From Agrostemma githago (taxonomy: Eukaryota > Streptophyta > Magnoliopsida > Caryophyllales > Caryophyllaceae): a stretch of DNA of 64,000 nucleotides. Positions 9,677 through 20,800 of this stretch are shown here, piece by piece. The notes beneath the pieces are model-generated. The model did not search any database, had not been told where the DNA came from, and was given only the letters and a program-made list of their open reading frames with translations. Position numbers and translations under genes: made by a program. The stretch is from positions 60,992,606 through 61,056,605 of the forward strand of contig OY288243.1 of NCBI GenBank assembly GCA_958450325.1, read 5' to 3'. Numbering within the stretch: position 1 is the first letter of the stretch; each line of letters begins with the position of its first letter.

Positions 9677-11033
9677 CGCAACTACTTTTTACCGTCGGCG
9701 CTTTACCTCTTACCGTCGGCGTTAATTACGTTAAAGGACCATTTTGCCCTTCATATTGACTTTGTAATTAATAGTACTTTGACATTTTCGTTGAATGAAA
9801 TACTCGGTTTAAAAACCGTTTTTTTCGATTATCGTACTATTACCTTTTTTTCGATTAGTTTCTAATCGGATTGACGGGAAATGACATTTTTTATTCTAAT
9901 TACATTTTTTTGATTCTATACAGTCCAAATCCAACAAGGGACACCAAAGGCACAACTGACAGCGGGCTTAAGAACCTAAAAAATTGAGAGCATGTCAAAA
10001 TCGACAAAACTTAGGATGATCCCCTCTCGAAACAACGGATTGAGTGAAATAAACATGGTTGATTTTGCCCTGAAATCAGTTTTTATAACTCAAATCAACA
10101 AGGTAAGAATCAATGCAATCGAAAAATGAAAATAAATAACCACAAAACAGATGCCGCGTGAATCGAGCGAAGACAAAAAAAACCGGAAATAGGGGGGAAT
10201 CGAGCAATTTTTTCGAGAGCCCCATGGCTGACTCGAAGAAATCACTCGAGACCCCCATGGCCGAGTCGAAGAAATAACTCGAGACCCCCATCCAAATCTC
10301 GAATGATTTCTTCGATTCGGGCATGGGTGCCCAGAAATTAGATCGATTCCCTCCTTTTTTTGGGATTTATTTTTCAGTTTTCGCTCGATTCACGCGGCCT
10401 ACAGCGAAACCGTCCTTCAAAGATTCATTTATATCAACCAATCTACCCAGATCTAATCAATTTAATTGAGTGATAAGTTAAAGTACAGAAATCAAAGATA
10501 AAATTTACCTCCAATACTATCAGGAGTTGATATGCAATGAGTCGATAGTCAGCGCGTGAAGGTGAACGGAATGGGGGAAAATGGATCGGGATGGAGATGA
10601 AGGGGGAAGGGGGATTGTTTGATGAAGGGTTTGATGAGTTGATGAGTTGATTGTTTGATGAGTTAACACGAGGGAGATGAAGGGGGAAGGGGGATTTTCA
10701 AACTTAGGTTAGTTAAAACTCGATATTCAAAAATCGAGTCATCCGGTTTTTCAAACACGGTTTTCAAAAATTTATAAACACGATTTTCTGAATTACATAA
10801 TCACCAAACTAATAAAACGACGTAATCTCACGAGCAATTAATAAACGGTCTTTTAAAAATCCGATTTGGGGAAGACGACTTTCAAATTAAAAATCGTAAA
10901 TATTTTCGACTTTGTTAGTCGAAAATATTAAAAACGCAAACCAAAAAAAAATATTAATAAAGGGCAAAACGGTCCTTTTACGTAATTAACGCCGACGGTA
11001 AGAGGTAAAGCGCCGACGGTAAAAAGTAACCCC
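9677..11033. mobile_element. Nested non-autonomous MULE-like element
   Basis: The left end has CTACTTTTTACCGTCGGCG, a CTTTACCTCTTA spacer and a second CCGTCGGCG. The right end is the reverse complement of the same pattern (10987-11028). A perfect 9-bp target duplication CCTTTGATT flanks it (9668-9676 and 11034-11042). Removing it restores the left TIR of the surrounding MULE. It has no transposase. The interior contains another inverted pair (CGCGTGAATCGAGCGAA near 10150 and its complement near 10385) and CTCGAGACCCCCATGG repeats (10196-10330). Confidence 0.92.
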
Positions 11034-11405
11034 CCTTTGATTGAATTGTCAATGTATTACCCGATTTGAGTAGTTACGGTTTGTCGTATTCGATGTTGTG
11101 CTCGATTTTCGTGCTTAAAAAATAAAGAGGGGACGCGGAGTAGGGGTAGGGCGTCAGTTTTCGGCGCCTGGGGGGTCTCCTGGGCGTCAGTTTCTAGCGC
11201 TTTGGAAGGTCTTTCGCCTGTCATTTTTCGACGCCCAGGCCCAGTTTTTCTTTTTTTTAAATTTTTTTTCGCACGATGTTATACGTTACGATATCCGTTT
11301 AATTTGTTTTCGCTTCAATAAAGTATTTATCGTGACTCGGGTTTTGTTATTATGAATGTTCGAAATTATTATGATACGAAAATAGTAACAAAATGTTTAC
11401 TTTTG

Positions 11406-12028
11406 TGAAGTTTTAATATCATTAACAACCGTAGATAATGTGCATGAGTTGTATTTAAGAGACATACGTTATATGAATATCAATTAAAATATAAAACTTA
11501 TCAAAAAAATTGGAAGTCGTTATCTGCAGCATCTGCTTAAAAATAAAAGAAAAAAAGTATTAATTTACCAATTGAAAATCAAAAAAAGTTGAACTTGTGC
11601 GCAATTTTATATTCTCAAATTATATATGCATATATGACTAGGACTTACAAAGATTATTTTGATTATTTTTTATTATTTTGATTATAACAATAATCCTTGT
11701 CCTAAGACTAGGATTTACAATAATCCTTGTCCTAAGACCAGGATTTAAAATGATTACTTAGATTTTCACTATCAGTTCATCAATTGAAAATCAAAAAAAG
11801 TTGATTAATCAAAAAAACATCAAATTAGCTAAAAAATTGAAACTGGATAAATATCTGTTTTCTTTAATTTCAATTTTCAAAAAATTTGTATATTTAAATT
11901 TCAAATCCGGTATCGGCTGTTCGAACTCAGTTTTATTTAAAAAATAGTACCGAAACGTTAAATTTTATTATTATTATTAACAAGTAACATAGTTTTCTTT
12001 TATCACCGTGTGAAATTTTGAGAATTAG
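11406..12028. other. AT-rich sequence upstream of the MULE PMD ORF
   Basis: It contains short repeats (AATAATCCTTGTCCTAAGAC near 11690-11745, and AATTGAAAATCAAAAAAAGTTGA at two places). No exon is recognised. The N-terminal half of a normal PMD protein would be expected here but is missing. Confidence 0.5.
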
Positions 12029-13207
12029 ATGGCTGATAAGGGGAAGAGTAGCCGGTCGACGGTAGGATTGTCACGGCTTCGCGGTTTTGCATGGGGTGCT
12101 GGTACGTTGGCGTACCTGTATATATAGGCATTTGGGGATAGCTACGAGAAAGGGGTGCGTAGGGCTTGCCGGGTGTATGTCGTTGCTGCAGGTCTGGATA
12201 TACGAGTACTTCCCGGACTTTAGGCCAGGCGCACCACTCCCGATTTTGCCGACTTCACCACGTGCGACTGCTTGGGTCGGTGTGGGAAAACTAGCGGCGC
12301 ATGAGAGCAAGTTTGTGGCGTACCGGAGAGCACTTGATCGACTCACATCAGATCGGGTCACCTGGGAGCCTTTTCTGAGGAATGCTCACACGGCGCACCG
12401 TACTACTGCCTTCGCGGGGACACTGCGCTTCGTGGAGATTGTCGAGCCGTATCAAACTGACCGGGTACTGAGGCAGTTAGGGTACGTTCAGACAGTGCCC
12501 GAGGTGATGCCCCGACCCACTATGGAGCACCGGCCGACGTATGGAGGTGAGGTCTACACCGTGTCCTTCGGTACGGGTTATGAGGACCATCCTTGAAAGA
12601 GTTTCACGATTAGTCGTGCTGACCCGAGGAGGATCTAGAGGCCCATGGACTACCCGGGGGAGGTGGCTCAGGATTACCTTGCATGGTACACTAGAGTCTC
12701 TCATCCGCAAATCATCTCACCATCCCCCGTCGAGGTTCAGGAGCAGGCGACGCTCGCTGGGGGATCATAGCAGGTAGTACATACGTTTATAAAAAAAATT
12801 AATTACTGACTTTTTTAATTATTACTCCCTCCGTTCCAATGAATTGTTTGCCTATTCCATATTGGGGCGTCTCAATGAATTGTTTGCCTTTCTATTTTAG
12901 GAGTGTTTTTTATATACAATTGGACTCTTATCATGAGTTTTGCTCCACATGTCACACCCTCATTAGATCCCTTACCCTTGGTGCCAAAAGGAAAGGCAAA
13001 CAATTCATTGGAACGGAGGGAGTACGTATATTAATGTTGTCCACTTTTTCCCATGTTGCAGTTTCGTTGATGCAGCGCTTCGCCGCAGCAGAGCACTTTC
13101 AGGATGACCCAGAAGCCTGGCTTGCGTACTTTGACCAGTTGTTTGAGTCATTCCACCCCTCTCTCCCACACCCGGGTGAGCGCCCACCCAAACCCCCGGG
13201 GAAATGA
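12029..13207 (+). pseudogene. Plant mobile domain (PMD) gene captured in the MULE, N-terminally truncated
   Basis: It starts at ATG 12029 (MADKGKSSRS). After about 20 residues it enters the C-terminal half of a PMD (aminotransferase-like) domain: LRGFAWGAGTLAYLY, then GLAGCMSLLQVWIYEYFP, DRVLRQLGYVQTVP, MDYPGEVAQDYLAWYTRVS. There is a frameshift near 12118, TGA at about 12594 where PMDs usually have Trp, and TAG near 12636. A donor (CAG|GTAGTA, exon end 12773) and acceptor (TTGCAG|TTTC, exon start 13062) frame an intron holding a Stowaway MITE. Exon 2 ends at TGA 13207. PMDs occur in MULEs and in the host factors MAIN/MAIL1; this copy is dead. Confidence 0.8.
12825..13022. mobile_element. Stowaway MITE in the PMD intron
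   Basis: 198 bp with perfect CTCCCTCCGTTCCAATGAAT ends in inverted orientation and the expected TA duplication (12823-12824 and 13023-13024). The terminal sequence is the Stowaway (Tc1/mariner) signature. It carries internal copies of its terminal motif (CAATGAATTGTTTGCC near 12873). It sits in the PMD intron, so it inserted after the MULE acquired that gene. Confidence 0.95.
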
Positions 13208-13652
13208 GGTCGTCGTGGATTGAGTAGTTGTTATTTGTAATTTGTGTTGCTTTGGATTGTTTTGGATTTCATGTCTTCTTGAATACTCGTTTGTTTTTCA
13301 TTTTGGGATGACTCGGACATTTTGTGTTTCTTATCAGTACACTTGGACTTTCGTTACGACATTTGTGTTTGCCTCAATCACAACTTCAACGCTCATGTTT
13401 ACTAGAATCAAAAATAATTGTACAAGTACCTACTAACTAAATAATAGTACAATAATTTACTACAATATAAACAAATATACGGCACTGTACTAAGTACACT
13501 CGAAACTAGTACACAGAACTGTACAAACTATACACAAAATAAACAAAAATATACAATACTAATCTAAAATAAGTACCAAAATACACAACACTGTACACAA
13601 AGAAGTTCTAGTAATCAAAGAGGTTGAAGTCGTCATACTAAGCCCCTGTTGT
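13208..13652. other. Spacer between convergent MULE genes
   Basis: An AC-rich stretch (about 13430-13570, many ACAA/TACA repeats) between the 3' ends of the PMD gene and the transposase-OTU gene. It probably contains both 3' ends. I see no separate gene. Confidence 0.5.
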
Positions 13653-14370
13653 CTAATCCTTGTCGTCGTCGCCTGGGATGTTGATATGGTTGTCCCGATC
13701 CCCTTCCTCACCGTAATTCGGAGACGTCTGGAAGTACTCATTCCACTGCATCGTCCACATGTCATGACAGGGCTGAGAAATGGAAGGATAATGTCTCGTG
13801 GTACCGTCATGCGCGTTCTTCCACAGAGGATGCTCAGAAGGCAGTGGACAATCGTCCCCCATTCTCAAGCTAATCCAGTGACCTGCCCCACGATGAATTT
13901 GCATTATCCACATCATGGCAAATGGTACATGGTTACCTGGCATGGCCCGCAACGGGTAGTAGGTGCAACAGTCCAAGGTAGAGGATACTCGACATATTAC
14001 CCGGTTGTTGATTGTGGCAAAACCGTATAAATCAATGTCGTCGAGATAGTGCTCAAAGCCAATTGGACTGGAGGCCATCGTGTTTATATGATGCATGGCC
14101 CGTTAAAGACCTCCAACAATGTAGGACAAGTAAACACTGTCATATATGGGGGGACTGGATATGCTCCCACAACTTCATCCTCTGTCGAGTGAAACTGGAC
14201 TGGTCTCCGTAAACTGCATGAGACATGACACGGAATCTGCAGTGACCGTCCCCAATAACATCTATCCAGTTGATGAGGTAACGATGCATGAAACCAACAA
14301 GGTCGCGACTGTAAGGGAAGGGGCCCCCAGGTAGTTCAGCTCTAGGGGTGTGTTCGGCACCCCTTGCCAT
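13653..14370 (-). pseudogene. OTU cysteine-protease domain of the MULE protein
   Basis: The Cys-box reads NWIDVIGDGHCRFRVMSHAVYGD (split here: NWIDVIGDGHC then RFRVMSHAVYG), with the OTU-type Asp and nucleophilic Cys intact. Further on, RGAGHWISLRMGDDCPLP supplies the catalytic His. The domain sits downstream of the transposase on the same strand, in two frames (14370-14140 and 14096-13653). OTU enzymes are usually deubiquitinases. MULE-linked OTU domains are known in plants, but their role in transposition is not established. Whether it was made as one fusion or by readthrough is unclear, because the frame is broken. Confidence 0.82.
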
Positions 14371-17039
14371 GTTCCCGTAGTGGACTCGGTGACGGTAGGC
14401 GTCGGCGGTTTGGTGCTCCTGGTTGACTTACTACTCCCGGGCGTTGACGTACGTGCAGTCCTGGCCGACTTACTCGGGGTGGCTACCGTATCAGTGGTGT
14501 CGTACTTCCTCCTCGCATGTTCCACTCCGGTAAGCAACCCCTCAGTCCCCGATGATTTCCTGGGGTTCGGGTTTGGAGAAGGATCGACTAACCCCGATTC
14601 CTCGGGATGTAATGCCGAATTGAGCACGTCAATGTAATGCCGCCACATACTCAGATCGCTCTGAAGAATTTCCTTAACCATTCCAACGAGCTGGAATTTG
14701 TCGCTGACGGGCATAACTTCCTCCCCGGCGAACTCGAGCATCCTCCAAAACACATGCACGTCGGTCAACTGTACCCGAGAATCCTGCGCCATCAGCCGGG
14801 CAAGCTCACACGCGCACGAAAAACCCATGGACGTTCTCAAGACACACCGACAGTTGTCATAAGCCCGATCAACCAACTCGTGCATCCTCGTCAGTTCCTC
14901 AGTCAACAACTTCAACGCCTTACGACTGACCCGGAGTCTCAAGTTCATGAAAATCGGGGTCAGATTAGATGATCGCTTCTTGCGGGAGTTCTCCAACTTC
15001 TTCCGTAGCTTCGACTGCTGACGACCAATTAGCTTGTCAATCCTATCGAACAAGCGATCTAAGGAAGTTGTCGATGTGCCAAGAGCCTTCTTCAAGGCCG
15101 CATGTGCAGATTCGACGATGGATGTGGTGTTGTTGCCAAAGTGGAGGACTCGATCTGTGTACGCGTGATTCCATTGCCTGATCAGAGTACCCCAAACGTC
15201 ACTGATGTACACAGGAACTCCCAACCGCTTCCACTTCGTCCTCATTTATGTCCATTTCCTTTGTATGTCCGGGATACTTGTAGAATACAGGAAAGGGTAC
15301 CACATTGCACGCATGAAAATCGTCGCTCGGTCTTTCTTACCCTCACACCACTTTAAGGCACGTGCTTCCACACAGTTCGATATGTGCCATGTGCAGAGCA
15401 AGTTCTGGGTCTGCGAAGCTGGAAAGACGTCCGATACTGCCCCCGTGCACGCCATATCACGATCCGTGACAATCGCAGTTAGTGCCTGGTCCCCAAGGAG
15501 AAGCTTCAACTTATCGAGCACCCAAATATAGGACAACTTGTCCTCAAATCGAAGGAGGGCGTAGGCAATCGAAAAAGGTTTCCCAACGGGTGTTACCCCG
15601 ACCATCTCGACTAATTTCATATCGTACATGTTCGTCTTGTACGTCGCACCCATAGTAACAACGTGAAACCACGTACGAAATAGTTTCACGGACTCGGGGT
15701 GAGCCATGAATACACGTTCCACGACGCTCGTAATCTCGTTCTCGCTGAAGAGTGGATGTACCGACCCTGACGCGCTAGTGCGATCATCTGCTCTATGGCA
15801 TTACGACCTTCCCTTGCTTGCGCCCTCAATTTCGCCCCCATATTATATATCGTCTCGATGGAGGCGGGGCGTGGTTTCTCCGGGTTTCTTTGATGAAGGC
15901 CCTCGTGGATTTGAGCCGGTGTAAAATGCGCCCGAAGACTAGTCACGACGAACTCCTTTTCGGCCTCATCAAGGGCGGCTAGACGTATGTGCCCGTCATT
16001 GTAAACCTGTAACGAGTGGTTTTGCATGCCACATGGACCGATGGCTAGAATCCATCCCTCCTTGTCGAAGCTCTGGCACGCTTTCACCCAGAACTTACAA
16101 CCGATCTTCTGAGAATGCTTCAAACCTCATCTCGGATTTCCGTTGTGATCGCATTTGAAATAATTATCTCCAAGACGATTCGGATTTTCGTTGTTCTGCA
16201 TTTTATTGCTCGCTTTCACCAAATTGAACCCAAGAGCCAACGCTATCTCGTTAGCGTAGTTGAATGCGAGGTCGGAAGTACCGAACGGTGGTCCAAAAAT
16301 GAAGCAGCAATGGTAGTCGATACCATCGCCACCGAAGTCCTCCTAATACACCGACAAAATATTACGGATTAGTTACAAAACACATGATCCAAATTTAAAC
16401 TTCAATATACGTACTAACGTAAAAACAAAAACAACCTAAACGTATTTCAAACATTTTGTTACTTTTTTGGTATCATCATAATTTCAAACATTCATAATAA
16501 CAAAACCCGAGTCACGATACATAGTTTATTGAAAATCGAAAACAAATTAAACGGATATCGTAACGTATAACGTCGTACGAAAAATAAATAAATAAAAAAA
16601 CTGGGGCTGGGCGTCGAAAACTGACGGGCAGGGGACCCCACAGGCGCCAGAAAATGACGTGTAGAGACCCCTCAGGCGCCAGAAACTGACGCCTAGGAGA
16701 CCCCCCATGCGCCAGTTTCTGGCACCCAGGAGACCCCACAGGCGCCAGTTTTCGGGACCCAGCTGACCCCCAGGCGTCGAAAACTAACGCCCGACCCATT
16801 TCTCCGCGTCCCCTTACGATTTTTTAAGCACGAAAATCGAGCACAACGTCGAATACGACAAACCGTAACTACTCAAATCGTAACATCGAACACACGTAAA
16901 CATAAACGACATATTAAACAAGAAAAAACAATTATCTATGCTAAACTAATACGAGTACACATTAACATATGAAATGAGAAAATATGATGAAAAGAGAGGA
17001 AAATAATATTAAAAGTGCACTAACCCCTTGTTGATCCAT
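13653..17039 (-). pseudogene. MULE transposase fused to an OTU domain
   Basis: Likely exon 1 is only MDQQG (17039-17025, donor GTTAGT). Exon 2 starts at 16342 after TATTAG. In order it encodes a FAR1/WRKY-GCM1-like zinc-binding region (NYFKCDHNG, IGCKFWVKA, GMQNHSL), a helical stretch, the MULE catalytic core, and a C-terminal OTU domain. The core reads TMGATYKTN, TPVGKPFSIAYALL, IVTDRDMA, LLCTWHIS and SIVESAHAALKK. The first catalytic Asp, normally in a MDATYKT-type motif, is Gly; the second Asp (TDRD) and the Glu (VESAHA) remain. Damage includes TGA near 16130, a frameshift near 15760 and TAA at 15246-15248. Inactive. Confidence 0.88.
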
Positions 17040-17390
17040 TTTGGAGAAAGTCGATTTTTCAAAGGAAAGTCGATTTTTCAAAGGAAAGTCGGGTTTTTAT
17101 GAAAGTCGGGTTTCTCTCAAGTAAAGACGATTTCTTCTAGGTGAGAGAAATGAAATTTGAATATAGTGAGTAGAGTGTTGTGAGTGGAGGGAACAATATA
17201 TATTAACTTAATGTAATAATGTAACAATTTGAAAAAAAATCGCTTTATCAACGAGTTTCATTAACATAATTTCATTTCTAAAATTATATTAACTTTGTTA
17301 GTTAATGTAATTAGGGAAGGACATGGTCATCTTTTTACATTAAAAAGCGCCGACGACCTGACTGAAATGTCGACGACCTGAAACAACACT
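16430..17390 (-). repeat. Right long TIR of the MULE
   Basis: About 0.95 kb, inverted relative to the left TIR. It includes a GC-rich block (16610-16800) of four to five units of about 35 bp built on AGGCGCCAG/CTGACGCC hairpins. It also contains the start of the transposase gene (ATG 17039) and a TATATAT (17197-17203) about 160 bp upstream of it. Confidence 0.85.
17197..17204 (-). promoter_or_regulatory. Candidate TATA box for the MULE transposase
   Basis: AATATATATT on the minus strand, followed by a CT/CA-rich leader, about 160 bp upstream of the proposed MDQQG start codon. It mirrors the TATA in the left TIR. Confidence 0.4.
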
Positions 17391-17814
17391 CTTATTTTAT
17401 GTTTAATTCAATCTCTCTCGGACATTGAAATACAAATAGATCTCTAGTGAGACCGTTTCTTCTACTAAATTAGTGGGTGACATAAAATAGAAAGTGCAAA
17501 TTAAATATCTCGTCCCCACTACGTGTGAGGTATCTCAATAACATTATTGAGACCGTTTCTTTAGAGTTGTCAAAATACATTACATAGTTACTTATCATTC
17601 CCATTGTTTACCCAAAGTCCCAAACAATAGGTAAGAAATCCCAAAGTCGCAATGTAAAATATACACCAAATCAATAACCAATGTCAAGCATCTTTTCGGG
17701 TTTTCATAATCTGTTCTACCTTAATGATCCTCATCGTATTAAAAAAAGTTTGGTCTCAGCAGTTATGATCTTCCTTTTGACGCATCTGTATCTGTACACG
17801 AGTGAGTAATAGAA
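17391..17814. other. Intergenic between the MULE and the BRIZ 3' end
   Basis: It contains two GAGACCGTTTCTT copies about 100 bp apart and probably the 3' UTR of the minus-strand E3 ligase gene. No coding sequence is recognised. Confidence 0.5.
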
Positions 17815-20800
17815 TTAGCGTCGCCGCCCTGGTTTGGTACGCTTCTTGGGATCGGCAGAAGGAAGTTCGGTCTGAGGCACTGGCAATACAGTTCCTCCTT
17901 TTATGCCTTCCTGGTCGCTCGTGTGTCCAAGTTTCCTCTGTGCTGCTATGAAGAATTTTACATCCCTAATCTGTTGATAATGCCAACACAAAAGTTCATT
18001 ATATGGCGGAAATAAGGTGATAAACAACACCTATAAAACATCACCATGAGACCATGTTAATCGTAAAATGGTCATCAATGCTATAGAATGCTGTAAAAAA
18101 AATATAGGTATTAGGAGTAATTGATAAAATAGTTGCTAACATTATGAAAATGGTTATATTATTAAGGAAAATTTGCGAAACACTCCCTTTAATAAATGTT
18201 GTATGGCAAACTACTTCCTTTTAAATTTTATTTTGTCTAACACTCCCTTATATATTTATTTTTTTGTTTAAGTCTTACATTTGTGCGAAGTAACATTTCA
18301 AAAAAAATTACACTATCTTGAATAAATGTTATTTTCCTAACTACTTCCTTTTTTTAAAAAAAAGTTGCTAACACTCTCTTCTCTTTTATGAATGAAAAAT
18401 GAACAATTCTTTCCTTCCAGGTATAAAAACTGCATAACCTAATAAAATTCCAATATTTTAATTTATATAGTTTATGAAATAAAAGAATTAACTAGAATAA
18501 TAACAAGGAGAAAAATAAATAGGATAGAATAGGGAAGCAACAACCCACGTCCAGATGTTCGCTACTAGCGGCACTTGGAAACTGAAACTACTGAAACTGA
18601 AACTGCCGCTAGTAACAACCCACTCTGAAGTTTCTAAAACCTTATTGATACTGAAACTGCCGCTAGTAGCGGATAATCAAGAACAAAAGTGTCGCTAATA
18701 GCGGCACTAGGAAACTCTCAATTCTTTCTTCTTTGTCTTTCCTTTCCTTTCATTCTTTTCTTTTTCTCATGCAATCTTCGATATAACCCGACATTTGACA
18801 CATAAACCACACTATGATCCGGGTATAATACAAGAATTTCAAGATTCTACAAAATATCTAGAACCGTCACTAAAAGTGAATAATTTGGAAGTATTAAACA
18901 AAAAAATAAATATATAAGGGAGTGTTAAACAAAATAAAATTTAAAAGCGAGTAGTTTGCCAAACAACATTTGTTAAAGGGAGTGTTTCGCAAATTTTACT
19001 ATTATTAACTAAGGGGGATATTGTTGGCATTAAATGGTGACAAAAAATGTACAAGATGTGTGACTTAAAGTCCTCAACGCGGTGAGCTGCTGCATGCTGC
19101 CACTCTGTTTGATTAATTAAGCAACAAGTAAACACAAACCAAGTCCCGTAGTCAAGTGTATACACATGTGCACTGCCATACAAAATATTGACAACTCTTT
19201 CATCAATAAATATTTCTAGCCCTTCATCGAAGCTAACAAGTGGTTTAGTTAGTTCCCATTAAGGAAACAATCGATAAAAGTACAAATCCATTTTATATCA
19301 CACTAAGGGTGTGTTTGGATAGAGGGAAATGGAAAGAAAGGGAAGGAGATGATATCCTTTGTTTGGATAACAAGATGGGGTAAATGGATTTGGAGGGGGA
19401 GGGAAACTTCTCCAAGCCAATTTCTTTCACAACCTATATAGGCAAGATTTGAAGGGAAAATCCACGTGGGCGGACAACACAGCCAAAAATAGGTTAATCT
19501 TTTCCAAAGGGTTAATCTTAAATGGGTTGTACCAGCCTCATCTTAGATCGTTGCAGCATATGGGTGGACAACACAACCAAAAATTGATCCTTGATAATTC
19601 AGATGTCATTTAAAACAACAGGGACTCCTTTGTCCCAAAGTTAACATGTAGGGAAACAAAAAAAAAGACAAATGTTTTAACTATTCATGTTCTTTATGGC
19701 TCTCCCAAATAGCATACTAGGGGAAAATCCACGTGGGCGGACAACACAGCCAAAAATAGGTTAATCTTTTCCAAAGGGTTAATCTTAAATGGGTTGTACC
19801 AGCCTCATCTTAGATCGTTGCAGCATATGGGTGGACAACACAACCAAAAATTGATCCTTGATAATTCAGATGTCATTTAAAACAACAGGGACTCCTTTGT
19901 CCCAAAGTTAACATGTAGGGAAACAAAAAAAAAGACAAATGTTTTAACTATTCATGTTCTTTATGGCTCTCCCAAATAGCATACTAGGGGAAAAAAGACG
20001 GAAAATTAAAGTAATCTGCTTAAATACCTGCTCCTGCAGGTCTAATATTTGTTCGTTCCTTGATTCGGCACATGATATCTCCCTGTTACATTACACCAGA
20101 CCATGTTCAACAAATCATGACAGTAACTCACAGAGGAAGAGAGGGGAATCTAGAGATATGCATCCGAATATTTAATATCAAGGACATACAAACATCTGAC
20201 CTCTTCTCAATTTCCTGCAGCTTTTTTTTGTACTCTTCCTGCTCTTTAACTAGATTATTATTCATCTAAACAAGTATACACCATGTTAGGTGAAGAAGTG
20301 AAAAGCAAAAGATAGGTACATCAAACTTAGAAAAATTCAACACAACCCACATCCACGATTGCCTTCTTGTTCTCCTCATATTGTTCAAGTGTGCAGAGCA
20401 GGTCTTTCAAACTGGAAGCCTTCTCTGCCGCTTCTATGGAAACATTGTCGCGTCTACTTTTGGCCTCCGCAAGCAGAGATTCATAATACTGGACAAAGAG
20501 AGGATGGCACTTCAGTTCGAAAGGACACCAACAACCATATACAAGGATTTAGTTTAAGAACACTTATGTAAAGCTTAGATCACTTCATGACTTCATTTAT
20601 TTTAGCCTCTGTTACCCTAGTATTAGTTACTCCTATTACAAGCAAGGCCATGAAACATAGAACGAATTGACAGCAAGATAAACTCAGCTAAGAAACTACT
20701 TCCGATATGGTTTGTGAAATAATGAGAACAGGAAACAGAGTGGGAATTTGGGACACATGTACCTGTCTCTGGTTCTCTAGTTGACATGCAAGAAGGTGGT

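Larger units (their letters stand above)
9207..11405 (+). repeat. Left long TIR of the MULE (interrupted at 9677-11033)
   Basis: The outer part is 9207-9676 and the inner part 11034-11405. The inner part matches the right TIR in inverted orientation over several blocks: GAGTAGTTACGGTTTGTCGT, CTCGATTTTCGTGCTTAAAA, GATATCCGTTTAATTTGTTT and CGTGACTCGGGTTTTGTTAT. A GC-rich block of short GGCGCC/GACGCC hairpins lies at about 11131-11245. The middle of the outer part is more diverged from its partner. Confidence 0.85.
9207..17390 (-). mobile_element. Large Mutator-like element (MULE) with OTU and PMD genes
   Basis: The ends are inverted. On the left AGGTCGTCAGCATATCAGCC is followed by AGGTCGTCAGCGCTTTACA (9219-9258). 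The right end is its reverse complement (CGACGACCTG twice, 17350-17380). A near 9-bp target duplication flanks it (TTTATTTTA at 9198-9206; CTTATTTTA at 17391-17399), matching the 9-bp duplication of MULEs. Inside are a transposase-OTU gene on the minus strand and a PMD gene on the plus strand, convergent. Long TIRs of about 0.85-0.95 kb extend inward. A second element is nested in the left TIR (9677-11033). Both genes are broken, so this copy is not autonomous today. Confidence 0.88.

Noticed and set aside
12087..12361. Minus-strand 96-codon frame opposite the PMD
   Set aside because: Shadow of the PMD frame on the other strand.
14350..15531. Plus-strand frames of 70-111 codons over the MULE transposase
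   Set aside because: Antisense shadows of a recognisable transposase.
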